From Actinomyces bowdenii (GTDB lineage Bacteria; Actinomycetota; Actinomycetes; Actinomycetales; Actinomycetaceae), in contig NZ_JAGFOU010000001.1 in the NCBI RefSeq assembly GCF_017592395.1, positions 62,001 to 126,000 of the forward strand: a DNA stretch of 64,000 bases, written 5' to 3'. Made by a program: the position numbers and the translations under genes. Shown here piece after piece: positions 56,597 to 64,000 of the stretch. Every line of letters starts with the position of its first letter. Within the stretch, counting starts at the first letter, position 1. The notes below the pieces were generated by a model. That model worked only from the letters and a program-made list of their open reading frames with translations, searched no databases and had not been told where the DNA came from.

Positions 56597-57079
56597 TCAC
56601 TGCTCGAGCTTCTCGATGGAGTTGTCCGAGCCGAGATCCACCACCACCGGGGATCCCTCCAGGTAGCGGACCGTGACCCGCGAGCCCATGACCTGGATGG
56701 TCTGCGCCGATCGGGCATAGACCACGACATCAGAGCCCTGGATCGTGATCGACTCGGCGCTCTCAGCCGCGACGGAGACCTGCGAGCCCATGACCAGCAG
56801 GGTCTCGAGCTCACCGGTGAGATTGAGGACCTGGTCGGAGCTGGCCACGGTGTAGCTGCCCGAGACCTCCTGGTGCTGCCCGTCCTGGAGGATCCCCAGC
56901 CAGGCGGGATCGCTGATGCCGGCAGTGGCGCTCCCGGACGGCGCCCCGGCCTGCGGCGCCCCGGAGTCGCCGGAGCCCCCCGAGTCATCAGAGCCCAGGT
57001 TCACGGAGCAGGAGCTCAGGGCAGCGGATAGAGCCAGGGGCAGCAGGAGCGCGGCGCGACGGGACGGCTGAGGACCCAT
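56597..57079 (-). CDS. DUF3060-domain lipoprotein heading the envelope operon
   Basis: A 160-residue lipoprotein. Lipobox SAALSSC, a short Gly/Ser linker, then SDPAWLGILQDGQ and beta repeats DQVLNLTGELETLLVMGSQV, ESITIQGSDVVVYARSAQTI and QVMGSRVTVRYLEGSPVVVD. It is the shortest of the four DUF3060 proteins because the linker is short. It precedes the regulator by 7 bp, so a surface lipoprotein and its presumed two-component system are made together. GGAGA precedes the ATG. Confidence 0.84.
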   Translation of the reverse strand: MGPQPSRRAALLLPLALSAALSSCSVNLGSDDSGGSGDSGAPQAGAPSGSATAGISDPAWLGILQDGQHQEVSGSYTVASSDQVLNLTGELETLLVMGSQVSVAAESAESITIQGSDVVVYARSAQTIQVMGSRVTVRYLEGSPVVVDLGSDNSIEKLEQ

Positions 57080-57109
57080 AGGGATCTCCTCTCGGAGCGG
57101 TGCAGGGAA

Positions 57110-57128
57110 ATTGTACAGGTCATACAAT
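57110..57128 (-). promoter_or_regulatory. Palindromic operator before the envelope operon
   Basis: ATTGTACAGGTCATACAAT has perfect 6-bp arms around 7 nt. It lies 31 bp before the lipoprotein start; the minus-strand TACAAT within it is a -10 candidate. A likely site for the operon's own regulator. Confidence 0.5.
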
Positions 57129-57247
57129 ACGGCACTGGTGTGGCCGGGGCGTCGCCGGATCATCGCAGTCCTGCGACCGCCCCCACCTGGGACGATCAGC
57201 GCCCGCCACCGGCCCCGGGCCCTCAGCGGGTGCCGCCCGGCACCGGG

Positions 57248-60148
57248 CTACTCCCCGTCCCCGCCCCCGGCGCCCGCGGCCGGCGCCTTGGCCGTCGAGG
57301 CCTTGGCGCTCGTCCTCGTCGTCCTCTTCGCGGTCTTCCTCGCCGTGGTCTTGCGGGTGGTCCGCTTCTTGGCCGGGCCCTTGGCGCGCTTCTCGGCCAG
57401 CAGCTCGTAGGCGCGCTCGGGGGTGACCGTGGCCGGGTCGTCATCGCGGCGCAGCGTCACATTGGTCTGGCCATCGGTGAAGTAGGGGCCGAAGCGCCCG
57501 TCCTTGATGACCACCGGCCGCCCCGTGGCCGGGTCCGTCCCCAGCTCGCGCAGCGGGCCACGGGTGGACTGGGCCCGACGGCGCTTGGGCTGGGAGAACA
57601 GCTCCAGGGCCTGCTCCAGGGTCACCGAGAAGATCTGCTCCTCGGTCTCCAGGGAGCGCGAGTCCGCCCCCTTCTTCAGGTAGGGCCCGTAGCGCCCGTT
57701 CTGGGCGGTGATGTCCTCACCGGAGTCCGGGTCCTGCCCGATCACGCGCGGCAGGCTCAGCAGGTCCAGGGCCTGCTCCAGGCTCACCGTGGCCAGGTCC
57801 ATGGACTTCAGCAGGCTGGCGGTGCGGGGCTTCGGGCCCTTGGCCGCCCTGGCCGCGCGGCGCCCGGTCCCGCCCTTGGCCGCCTCGGCCGGCGCCTGCG
57901 CGGCCTGCACGGCCCCCTCCTCGGGCTGGGGCAGGACCTCGGTGACGTAGGGCCCGTAGCGCCCGTCCTTGGCGATGATCATGTGCCCGGTGGAGGGGTC
58001 CAGGCCCAGCTCGCGCCCGTCGTCGGCGGCTCGCGCGAACAGCTCGCGGGCCTTGTCCACATCCAGCTCATCGGGGGCGACGTCGGCCGGGACATTGGCG
58101 CGCCTGCCCTCGGCATCCTCCAGGTAGGGGCCGTAGCGGCCCACGCGCAGCGTCATGCCCTCACCGATGGGGATGGAGTTGATGTCCCGGGCGTCGATCT
58201 CCCCCAGGCCCGCGACCAGGCCCCGCAGGCCGCGCTCAGTCAGCTCCCGGCCCGCCCGGCCGGTGGCCTCCGGGGGCGCCTCCTGGCCCCCCTCGCCCCG
58301 GGAGCCGTTGTAGAAGCGCGTCAGCCAGCTCACCCGGTCCTCCTGGCCCGCGGCGATGCGGTCCAGGTCCCGCTCCATGGAGGCGGTGAAGTCGTAGTCC
58401 ACCAGCTCGGTGAAGTTCTCCTCCAGCAGGCGGGTGACCGCGAAGGCCAGCCAGGTGGGCACCAGGGCCTGGCCCCGGTGCTCGACATAGCCGCGATCCG
58501 AGATCGTGGACATCGTGGCCGCATAGGTCGAGGGACGGCCGATCTCCCGCTCCTCCAGCGCCTTGACCAGGGAGGCCTCGGTGTAGCGCGGCGGCGGGGT
58601 GGTCTCATGCCCGCTGGCATCCACGCCCATGGGCGACAGCTCCTGGCCCGCGATCATCGAGGGCAGGCGCATGTCCCTGCTGTCCTTGGAGGAGGCCCCG
58701 GAGTCCTCCTGGTAGCGCTCGGCGTCCCGGCCCTCCTCATAGGCGGCCAGGAATCCGCGGAAGGTGATGACCGTCCCCGAGGCGCTCAGGCCCGCCATCG
58801 AGAAGGTCGGCCCGGCGTCGCGCGACTCCCCGCCGGCCGCTGTCAGCGGCACCTCCACGCTCACGGTGGCGGTCGAGCCCACGGCGTCGGCCATCTGTGA
58901 GGCCACCGTGCGCTTCCAGATCAGCTCGTAGAGGCGGAACTGGGCGCCGGTGAGCTGGGAGGAGACCTGCGCCGGGGTGCGGAAGTGGTCCCCGGCGGGG
59001 CGGATGGCCTCGTGGGCCTCCTGGGCCCCCTTGGACTTCGAGGCGTAGATGCGCGGCTTGTCGGGAACGTAATCGGCCCCGTAGAGCTCGGCCACCTGGG
59101 CGCGGGCGGCGGCCACCGCCTGACCCGACAGCGCCGTGGAGTCGGTGCGCATGTAGGTGATGAAACCGTTCTCGTACAGGCCCTGGGCCACGCGCATCGT
59201 CTCCCGCGGGTTCATCCGCAGCTTGCGGGAGGCCTCCTGCTGGAGCGTGGAGGTGGTGAAGGGGGCCGCCGGGCGGCGCCGGTAGGGCTTCTCCTCCAGA
59301 CCCGCCACCCGCGGCTCACCCCGGCCGATCGCCTCGGCCACCGCCGTGGCCCCCACCTGGTGGAGATGGACCACCGAGGCCTTGAGCGCCGCCGGGCGCA
59401 GCTCGCCGTCATCCTTGAAGTCACGGCCCGTGGCCACGCGCCGCCCATCGAGAGAGGTCAGGCGCGCGGTGAAGGAGGAGGCCTCGCGGGCGGGGATGTC
59501 CACGGCGGAGAGCACCGTGGTCAGGCGGGCCTCCACCCCCCAGTAGGAGGCGGAGCGGAAGGCCATGCGCTCGCGCTCGCGCTCGACCACCAGGCGGGTG
59601 GCCACGGACTGGACCCGGCCGGCCGACAGCCCGGCCCGCACCTTGCGCCACAGGACCGGACTGACCTCGTAGCCCACGAGGCGGTCCAGGATGCGGCGGG
59701 TCTCCTGGGCATCGACCAGGTGGATGTCCAGCTCGCGGGTGTTGTCCAGGGCCCGGGTGACGGCCTCGCGGGTGATCTCGGTGAAGACCATGCGGCGCAC
59801 GGGCACCGTGGGCTTGAGGACCTGCTGGAGGTGCCAGGCGATGGCCTCGCCCTCGCGGTCGTCATCGGTGGCCAGGTAGAGCTCGTCGGCGCCCTTGAGG
59901 GCCTTCTTGAGCTGGGCGACCGTCTTCTTCTTGTCCGGGTTGACGACGTAGTACGGCGTGAAGTCGTCCTCGACGTCGACGGCGAACTTCCCGTAGGGGC
60001 CCTTCTTCATGGAGGCGGGCAGCTCCGAGGGCTGGGGCAGGTCCCGGATGTGCCCGACCGAGGCCTCGACCTCGAAGTCATCGCCGAGGTAGGCGGCAAT
60101 GGAGCGCACCTTGTTGGGGGACTCCACAATGACGAGCTTGGTGGACAC
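57248..60148 (-). CDS. topA: DNA topoisomerase I
   Basis: A 966-residue type IA topoisomerase that relaxes negative supercoils. The Toprim domain starts TKLVIVESPNKVRSIAAYLG, the catalytic Tyr is in YENGFITYMRTDSTALS, and HEAIRP follows. Several C-terminal repeats of the form GRYGPYL and GRFGPYF replace the zinc fingers, and the end is a Lys/Arg/Thr-rich tail (KKRTTRKTTARKTAKRTT), both characteristic of actinobacterial TopA. The GTG at 60148 has AAGGAAG upstream. In many actinobacteria tmk and holB follow soon after; here they are about 11 kb away. Confidence 0.96.
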   Translation of the reverse strand: MSTKLVIVESPNKVRSIAAYLGDDFEVEASVGHIRDLPQPSELPASMKKGPYGKFAVDVEDDFTPYYVVNPDKKKTVAQLKKALKGADELYLATDDDREGEAIAWHLQQVLKPTVPVRRMVFTEITREAVTRALDNTRELDIHLVDAQETRRILDRLVGYEVSPVLWRKVRAGLSAGRVQSVATRLVVERERERMAFRSASYWGVEARLTTVLSAVDIPAREASSFTARLTSLDGRRVATGRDFKDDGELRPAALKASVVHLHQVGATAVAEAIGRGEPRVAGLEEKPYRRRPAAPFTTSTLQQEASRKLRMNPRETMRVAQGLYENGFITYMRTDSTALSGQAVAAARAQVAELYGADYVPDKPRIYASKSKGAQEAHEAIRPAGDHFRTPAQVSSQLTGAQFRLYELIWKRTVASQMADAVGSTATVSVEVPLTAAGGESRDAGPTFSMAGLSASGTVITFRGFLAAYEEGRDAERYQEDSGASSKDSRDMRLPSMIAGQELSPMGVDASGHETTPPPRYTEASLVKALEEREIGRPSTYAATMSTISDRGYVEHRGQALVPTWLAFAVTRLLEENFTELVDYDFTASMERDLDRIAAGQEDRVSWLTRFYNGSRGEGGQEAPPEATGRAGRELTERGLRGLVAGLGEIDARDINSIPIGEGMTLRVGRYGPYLEDAEGRRANVPADVAPDELDVDKARELFARAADDGRELGLDPSTGHMIIAKDGRYGPYVTEVLPQPEEGAVQAAQAPAEAAKGGTGRRAARAAKGPKPRTASLLKSMDLATVSLEQALDLLSLPRVIGQDPDSGEDITAQNGRYGPYLKKGADSRSLETEEQIFSVTLEQALELFSQPKRRRAQSTRGPLRELGTDPATGRPVVIKDGRFGPYFTDGQTNVTLRRDDDPATVTPERAYELLAEKRAKGPAKKRTTRKTTARKTAKRTTRTSAKASTAKAPAAGAGGGDGE

Positions 60149-60241
60149 GCAGATCTTCCTTACCGACAGGGCGCAGCGGGCCGCGCCACGGGCCGGGCCC
60201 GAGGGGCGGGTCCGAGCCACGGGGACGAGAGGACGGGGGCC

Positions 60242-60263
60242 GTGGCGGCACGAGGCCGCCACG
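60242..60263 (-). terminator. Short hairpin between the PAS gene and topA
   Basis: 8-bp arms GTGGCGGC and GCCGCCAC enclose 5 nt (about 60242-60262). It may terminate the upstream PAS-protein gene. Confidence 0.4.
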
Positions 60264-60363
60264 AGCCGGCATTGGGGCGACTGTAACGCACCCGGCGTCC
60301 GCCCCCGATGGTCATTCCGGGACAGGACGCCCCATGCCCCCGGCGCCCTGCACCGGCAAGGGC

Positions 60364-61698
60364 TCAGCGAAGCTCGGACAGGGAGCGGCGGATCGTCAGC
60401 AGGCGCTGGTCCGTGGCCTCGGCGTCGTAGGGCAGGCCCAGCCCCCGGCACTCGGCCGCCAGCTGCGCCAGGGAGCGGACCTCCGGGAAGCCCTGGGCGG
60501 TCAGCGCAGCCACCTCGTCGACCACCGCCGAGCCCGAGGCCCCGGCGCCGCCGCCGCGCGCATCCACCCATTGGCCCAGGCGCCGGGCGGCGCGGTCCAG
60601 GCTGGAGGTCACGGTGCGCAGGGCGTCGTCGAGCTCGCCGACCTGGGTGGACACGGTCCGCAGCACCGGCGCCAGGCCCGCGAAGCCCGACTCCAGGGCC
60701 TCGCACAGGTCGGTCAGGGAGTGGACGGCGTCCTCCTCCGAGCCATCGAGGATCGACTGGGCGAAGCGCCCCACCATGAGGGTCAGCAGGCGCATGAGCG
60801 CCACCGCGAAGCGCAGCTGGGTGACGGCGTCGTGCATCGTGTGCAGGCGGTTGGGCAGCCCCGCCAGCTCGTTGTTGGCCGTCGAGGCGAACTCGGTGAT
60901 CCGCTCGGCCAGGGCCTGGGCCTTGGTGCGGGCCGTCCCGCCGCCCTCCTGGGCGACGAGCTGGCCGATGCGGGCGATGCGCCCCTGGACCCCCGTCACC
61001 GAGCCGTGCGCCGCCTCCATGGTGGTGATGAGCCGCATGTACTCGTCGAGCTCGTAGACCAGGGCATTGGTGTCCCGCTCGATCGCGGCTACGGAGTTGA
61101 GGATCCTGGCCACCGGGCCCAGGCCCTCGGGCGCCGCCGCGGGCACGCGCACGCCCGCGCCCACCAGCAGGCCCACCTCGCGCGGCAGGCTCATCAGGGT
61201 CATCTCATGCAGGGAGGCGAAGCCCAGGGACCGCAGCTCCGCGCTCAGCTCCTGAGCGCCGTACTCCCCCACCTGGTAGCGGGAGGCGGCCCGCGCGGCC
61301 AGGTCGCGCTCCTTGGCGCGCACCCGCCGGTAGGCCTCCTCCACCGTGGTGCGGGTGGCGGTGTCCATCGGCTTGATGCGCACCGACAGGTAGCCCTCGC
61401 GCAGCGGCACGATCGTGGCGAAGACCCGGTAGTCCAGGCCATCGACCGCACGGTTGGTCACGTAGGCGCAGACCGGCTTGCGGTCCTGGAGGTCGTCCCA
61501 CATGAGGCGGAAGACCCCCGCCGGCATGTCCAGGTGGCGGATGATGTTGTGCGCCGCCCCGATGAGACGATCACGGGAGTAGCGCGAGAGCACGTCGAAG
61601 GTCCTGTTGGTGTTCTGAATGACACCTTTGAGATCCGTCGTGGAGAAGAAGATGTCCTGCGGGTCGAACAGCCGCTCGTATCCGATCTGCGATTCCAT
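60364..61698 (-). CDS. Aer-type PAS-domain protein lacking an MCP signalling domain
   Basis: A 444-residue protein. The N-terminal PAS domain (about 10-110) reads DIFFSTTDLKGVIQNTNRTF, then YSRDRLIGAAHNIIRHLDMP, the pattern of the FAD-binding Aer PAS. The remaining 330 residues are helical (for example IERDTNALVYELDEYMRLIT) but contain no kinase, GGDEF, HAMP or methyl-accepting hairpin tip. No transmembrane helix is visible. It may be a redox or oxygen sensor that works by protein contact. Paralogue of the next gene. The ATG has GGAGAG upstream. Confidence 0.78.
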   Translation of the reverse strand: MESQIGYERLFDPQDIFFSTTDLKGVIQNTNRTFDVLSRYSRDRLIGAAHNIIRHLDMPAGVFRLMWDDLQDRKPVCAYVTNRAVDGLDYRVFATIVPLREGYLSVRIKPMDTATRTTVEEAYRRVRAKERDLAARAASRYQVGEYGAQELSAELRSLGFASLHEMTLMSLPREVGLLVGAGVRVPAAAPEGLGPVARILNSVAAIERDTNALVYELDEYMRLITTMEAAHGSVTGVQGRIARIGQLVAQEGGGTARTKAQALAERITEFASTANNELAGLPNRLHTMHDAVTQLRFAVALMRLLTLMVGRFAQSILDGSEEDAVHSLTDLCEALESGFAGLAPVLRTVSTQVGELDDALRTVTSSLDRAARRLGQWVDARGGGAGASGSAVVDEVAALTAQGFPEVRSLAQLAAECRGLGLPYDAEATDQRLLTIRRSLSELR

Positions 61699-61810
61699 GA
61701 TGCTCTCCGCCTGGTTAGTAGAATATGCCCACCTCGGGGGCGCAGTACTTGATCAAAACCCCCAAAGCCGGCAAGGCCAGGGGAACTTTAATGGTCAATC
61801 CCAGCGGCTA

Positions 61811-61825
61811 CCAGGTGTTTTACCT
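61811..61825 (-). promoter_or_regulatory. Palindrome upstream of the first PAS gene
   Basis: CAGGTGTTTTACCTG has 5-bp perfect arms in a lower-GC stretch between the two PAS genes. TATTCT near 61725 is a possible -10 on the minus strand. Confidence 0.35.
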
Positions 61826-61832
61826 GATTGTC

Positions 61833-61869
61833 ACCGAGTGACACCCAGTTGCGACCGGGGTGTCACTCG
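61833..61869 (-). terminator. Terminator of the second PAS gene
   Basis: 13-bp perfect arms CCGAGTGACACCC and GGGTGTCACTCGG enclose 11 nt. The right arm overlaps the last codons and stop of the gene. Confidence 0.65.
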
Positions 61870-63221
61870 GCCTTGATCTGCCCCAGGGACTGGCGGACCG
61901 TGGCCACCCGCTCGCGGATGACCGGCTCATCGAGGGTCACCACGACACCGCGCGCCTTGGCGGCCAGCTCGGCGAGGGATGCCGTCTCCGGGAATCCCTG
62001 ATCGCCGAGCTCGACGGCCTCCTGGAGCACGGCCTGCGCATCCACGCCCTCGGCCAGCGGCTGGGCGCCCTCATCGCTGAGCGCGCGGATCCACCGCTGG
62101 AAGGGCCGCTTGACCCGGTCCAGGTTGCTCACCACGGAGCGCAGGTCGGCATCCAGTCGCTCGGCCAGGTCGGCCGCCTTCTGGCAGGAGGGGATGAGGG
62201 GCTCCAGGTCGGCCAGCAGGGCCTCGGCCAGGTCGCCGATGGCCTCGGAGGCCTCCTCCGTCTCCACCTCATCGAGCACCGCCGCGGCGAAGATGCCCAC
62301 CATGAGCGTGTGCAGGCGCATCATCGAGGAGCGGAAGCGCACCTCGGAGGCGGTCTCGTAGAGGGCCACCAGGGAGGAGTTGAGCTGCTGGAGGACCTCG
62401 ACCGCCTGGGCGCTGCGCTCCTTGACGCGCTCGCCGACGGTGGGGACCGAGGACTCCTCATCCGGGCTGGTGACCTCGCCCACGAGGGCGCCCACGCGGG
62501 TGGCGCGCTCGATCACCGAGCGCACGCCCGAGGCCCACGAGCCCAGGCCGTTGATGAGGTCCTGGTACTCGCCGAGCTGGTAGACCAGCTCATCGGTGTC
62601 GCGCTCGATGGCCGAGACGGCCGACAGGATGGAGGACATGGGGCTGTCGGTCTCGGCGCGGCGGGGGACCCGCACCCCCTCGACCACCAGCAGGGCCAGC
62701 TCGCGGGGCAGGGCCGCACGGGCGAAGGAGTACAGGCCGCGGAACTGGATGGCGGCCAGCTCCTGGGCCAGCAGGTCCGCGCCATGCTCGGCGACCTCGC
62801 GGCGGCCGTGGCCCTGCTCCGCGTACTCGCGCTCGGCGGCGCGCACCCGCTGGTAGACCTCCTTGACCGGGGTGAACAGGGCGTGGTTGTTGGGCCGCAC
62901 GCGCACCGAGAGGTAGCCGTCGGCCAGCGGGGCGACGGTGGCGAAGACCCAGTAGTCCAGCCCGTCCTTCGCCCGGTTGAGGACGTAGACGCAGGCCGGC
63001 CTGCCCTGCGCCAGCTCATCCCACATGAGCTTGAAGGCGCCCGCGGGCATGTCGTCATGGCGGATGATGTTGTGGGGCGCCCCCACCAGCTCCTCAGCGC
63101 TGTAGCGGGACAGGGAGTCGAAGACCCGGTTCGTCCTGCGGATGACACCCTTGGCGTCAGTCGTCGAGAAGAACAGGTCCTCCGCGCCGAAGCGGCGCTC
63201 CTTGCCTTCGACGTATTCCAT
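61863..63221 (-). CDS. Aer-type PAS-domain protein lacking an MCP signalling domain (paralogue)
   Basis: A 452-residue paralogue of the preceding protein. PAS: DLFFSTTDAKGVIRRTNRVF, YSAEELVGAPHNIIRHDDMP, GLDYWVFATVAPLADGYLSV. The helical C-terminal part keeps the same landmarks (PRELALLVVEGVRVP, IERDTDELVYQLGEYQDLIN, MMRLHTLMVGIFA), so the pair arose by tandem duplication. No output domain was recognised. AGGAG precedes the ATG. It is divergent from a response regulator gene. Confidence 0.78.
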   Translation of the reverse strand: MEYVEGKERRFGAEDLFFSTTDAKGVIRRTNRVFDSLSRYSAEELVGAPHNIIRHDDMPAGAFKLMWDELAQGRPACVYVLNRAKDGLDYWVFATVAPLADGYLSVRVRPNNHALFTPVKEVYQRVRAAEREYAEQGHGRREVAEHGADLLAQELAAIQFRGLYSFARAALPRELALLVVEGVRVPRRAETDSPMSSILSAVSAIERDTDELVYQLGEYQDLINGLGSWASGVRSVIERATRVGALVGEVTSPDEESSVPTVGERVKERSAQAVEVLQQLNSSLVALYETASEVRFRSSMMRLHTLMVGIFAAAVLDEVETEEASEAIGDLAEALLADLEPLIPSCQKAADLAERLDADLRSVVSNLDRVKRPFQRWIRALSDEGAQPLAEGVDAQAVLQEAVELGDQGFPETASLAELAAKARGVVVTLDEPVIRERVATVRQSLGQIKAE

Positions 63222-63637
63222 GACACTCCTGAGATGCGGGTAGGGGATGTGGCGGCGGCCCGATGACCGACGACGGTATCAGCGTGTCGCGTAGCGCAGA
63301 CAGCAATCAGATGGATACTGAGAGGCTACGCCAGGAGAGGCCTGCGGCACATGCGCGGTTCCGGCATCCGGGAGCCCGGCCCTGCGGGACCAGCCCCGAT
63401 ACCACCCACTGCGACCGTCGTCCTCTCCTGCGCCGCCTCTCGCATCCGGCCGAGCGGCCTGTCAGCACTCATCGGGGGTGGTGCCCAGGAGCAAACCCCC
63501 GATCTTGCGACGCAACCGCCCAAGCATGTCACACCGCCACGCGGGGCGGGCCCCCTCGGTGGTTTCAACCTGGTAACACAGCGTCAGCACAGGTCGCCCC
63601 CTGGTCACCTCCAGCCCGCTCATGTTGAATGGGCAAC
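63222..63637. other. Divergent regulatory region
   Basis: About 415 bp between a leftward PAS-protein gene and a rightward response regulator. It contains no supported gene. The left 80 bp are AT-richer and probably hold the PAS promoter; a palindromic operator lies at the right end. Confidence 0.5.
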
Positions 63638-63640
63638 ATG
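63621..63640 (+). promoter_or_regulatory. Palindromic operator over a regulator start codon
   Basis: CATGTTGAATGGGCAACATG has perfect 7-bp arms around 6 nt. The right arm contains the ATG of the response regulator, so bound protein would block a leaderless start. Confidence 0.5.
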
Positions 63641-64000
63641 ACTACTGCCCCAGAGACTCTGACCCGCCCGGACGGCTCCCCCGTCCGCGTCCTCGTCGTC
63701 GACGACGAGCAGATGCTGGCCGATCTCCTGGCCAGTGCACTGCGCTACGAGGGCTGGGAGGTCACCACCGCAGGCACGGGGATCTCCGCGGTCAAGGCCG
63801 CCCAGGAGATCGAGCCGGACGTCATCGTCCTGGACATCATGCTCCCCGACTTCGACGGCCTGGAGGTGATGCGCCGCATCCGCAGCCACAGCCCCACCGT
63901 GCCCGTCCTGTTCCTCACCGCCAAGGACGCCGTCGAGGACCGTGTCGCGGGACTGACCGCCGGAGGAGACGACTACGTGACCAAGCCCTTCTCCCTGGAG
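63638..64000 (+). CDS. OmpR-type response regulator, N-terminal part (runs off window end)
   Basis: 121 residues are visible. The receiver domain is complete in its key parts: VRVLVVDDEQMLADLLASAL, the phospho-acceptor in VIVLDIMLPDFDGLEVM, LFLTAKD, and the Lys in DYVTKPFSLE. An N-terminal extension of about 15 residues precedes it. The DNA-binding domain and probably a kinase gene lie beyond the window. The ATG at 63638 has no ribosome-binding site and overlaps a palindromic operator. Confidence 0.88.
   Translation, partial: MTTAPETLTRPDGSPVRVLVVDDEQMLADLLASALRYEGWEVTTAGTGISAVKAAQEIEPDVIVLDIMLPDFDGLEVMRRIRSHSPTVPVLFLTAKDAVEDRVAGLTAGGDDYVTKPFSLE

Overview
The window is high-GC, gene-dense DNA from an actinobacterium. 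CarD, Lsr2, SenX3/RegX3, a YtrA-type GntR regulator, Tap-like secreted peptidases and a TopA with a basic tail all point that way. The gene set and gene order resemble Actinomyces or a close relative in Actinomycetaceae; this is inference from gene content, not a database match. Many genes start at GTG or ATG 6-7 bases after a TAnnnT hexamer, the signature of leaderless transcripts.

Layout. 1-1.1 kb: response regulator and start of its kinase. 1.1-2.1 kb: non-coding, with a GNAT remnant and a palindromic repeat. 2.1-12.6 kb: housekeeping and membrane genes (GT87 glycosyltransferase, App1 phosphatase, AhpD-like, VIT1-like, YtxH-like, TRIC, CDF, CutC, a hydrolase, EEP nuclease, RibD/DHFR-like). 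13.1-19.7 kb: hrpA and cardiolipin synthase. 20.3-25.3 kb: anchored lysozyme-like protein, SprT-like, YbjQ, TetR and a GT-B glycosyltransferase. 25.3-26.1 kb: non-coding and packed with palindromic elements. 26.1-31.5 kb: GH3 glycosidase, DUF2218 gene under a probable DtxR box, MFS transporter, IS3 remnant and a small Tat-exported protein. 31.9-37.6 kb: core block ispD, carD, regX3-senX3, phoU, gpmA, lsr2. 38-45.9 kb: tRNA-Thr, asparaginase, two Tap-like peptidases, holB, tmk. 46.2-57.1 kb: accessory block between tmk-holB and topA, with a DUF3806 gene, a GntR/ABC-2 operon and an envelope locus (four DUF3060 lipoproteins, an OmpA-type lipoprotein with seven GDGSG repeats, and a two-component system). 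57.2-64 kb: topA, two paralogous Aer-type PAS proteins, and the start of another response regulator.

How it works together. The envelope locus reads as one signalling and cell-surface unit: lipoprotein, regulator and kinase are nearly contiguous, and the kinase stop codon doubles as the start of the -10 box of the OmpA-type gene. The GntR operon and a secreted Tap-like peptidase 7 kb away share a near-identical 24-bp promoter or operator sequence.

The most unusual signal is outside genes. At least eight intergenic spots carry strong inverted repeats. Several share a plan of two or three 19-20-nt direct units, a core, then the same units inverted. Two pairs are clearly dispersed copies: 12.9 with 46.0 kb (about 79% over 99 nt) and 1.4 with 25.6 kb (about 82% over 68 nt). 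No transposase for them is visible here. All identities were counted by eye.
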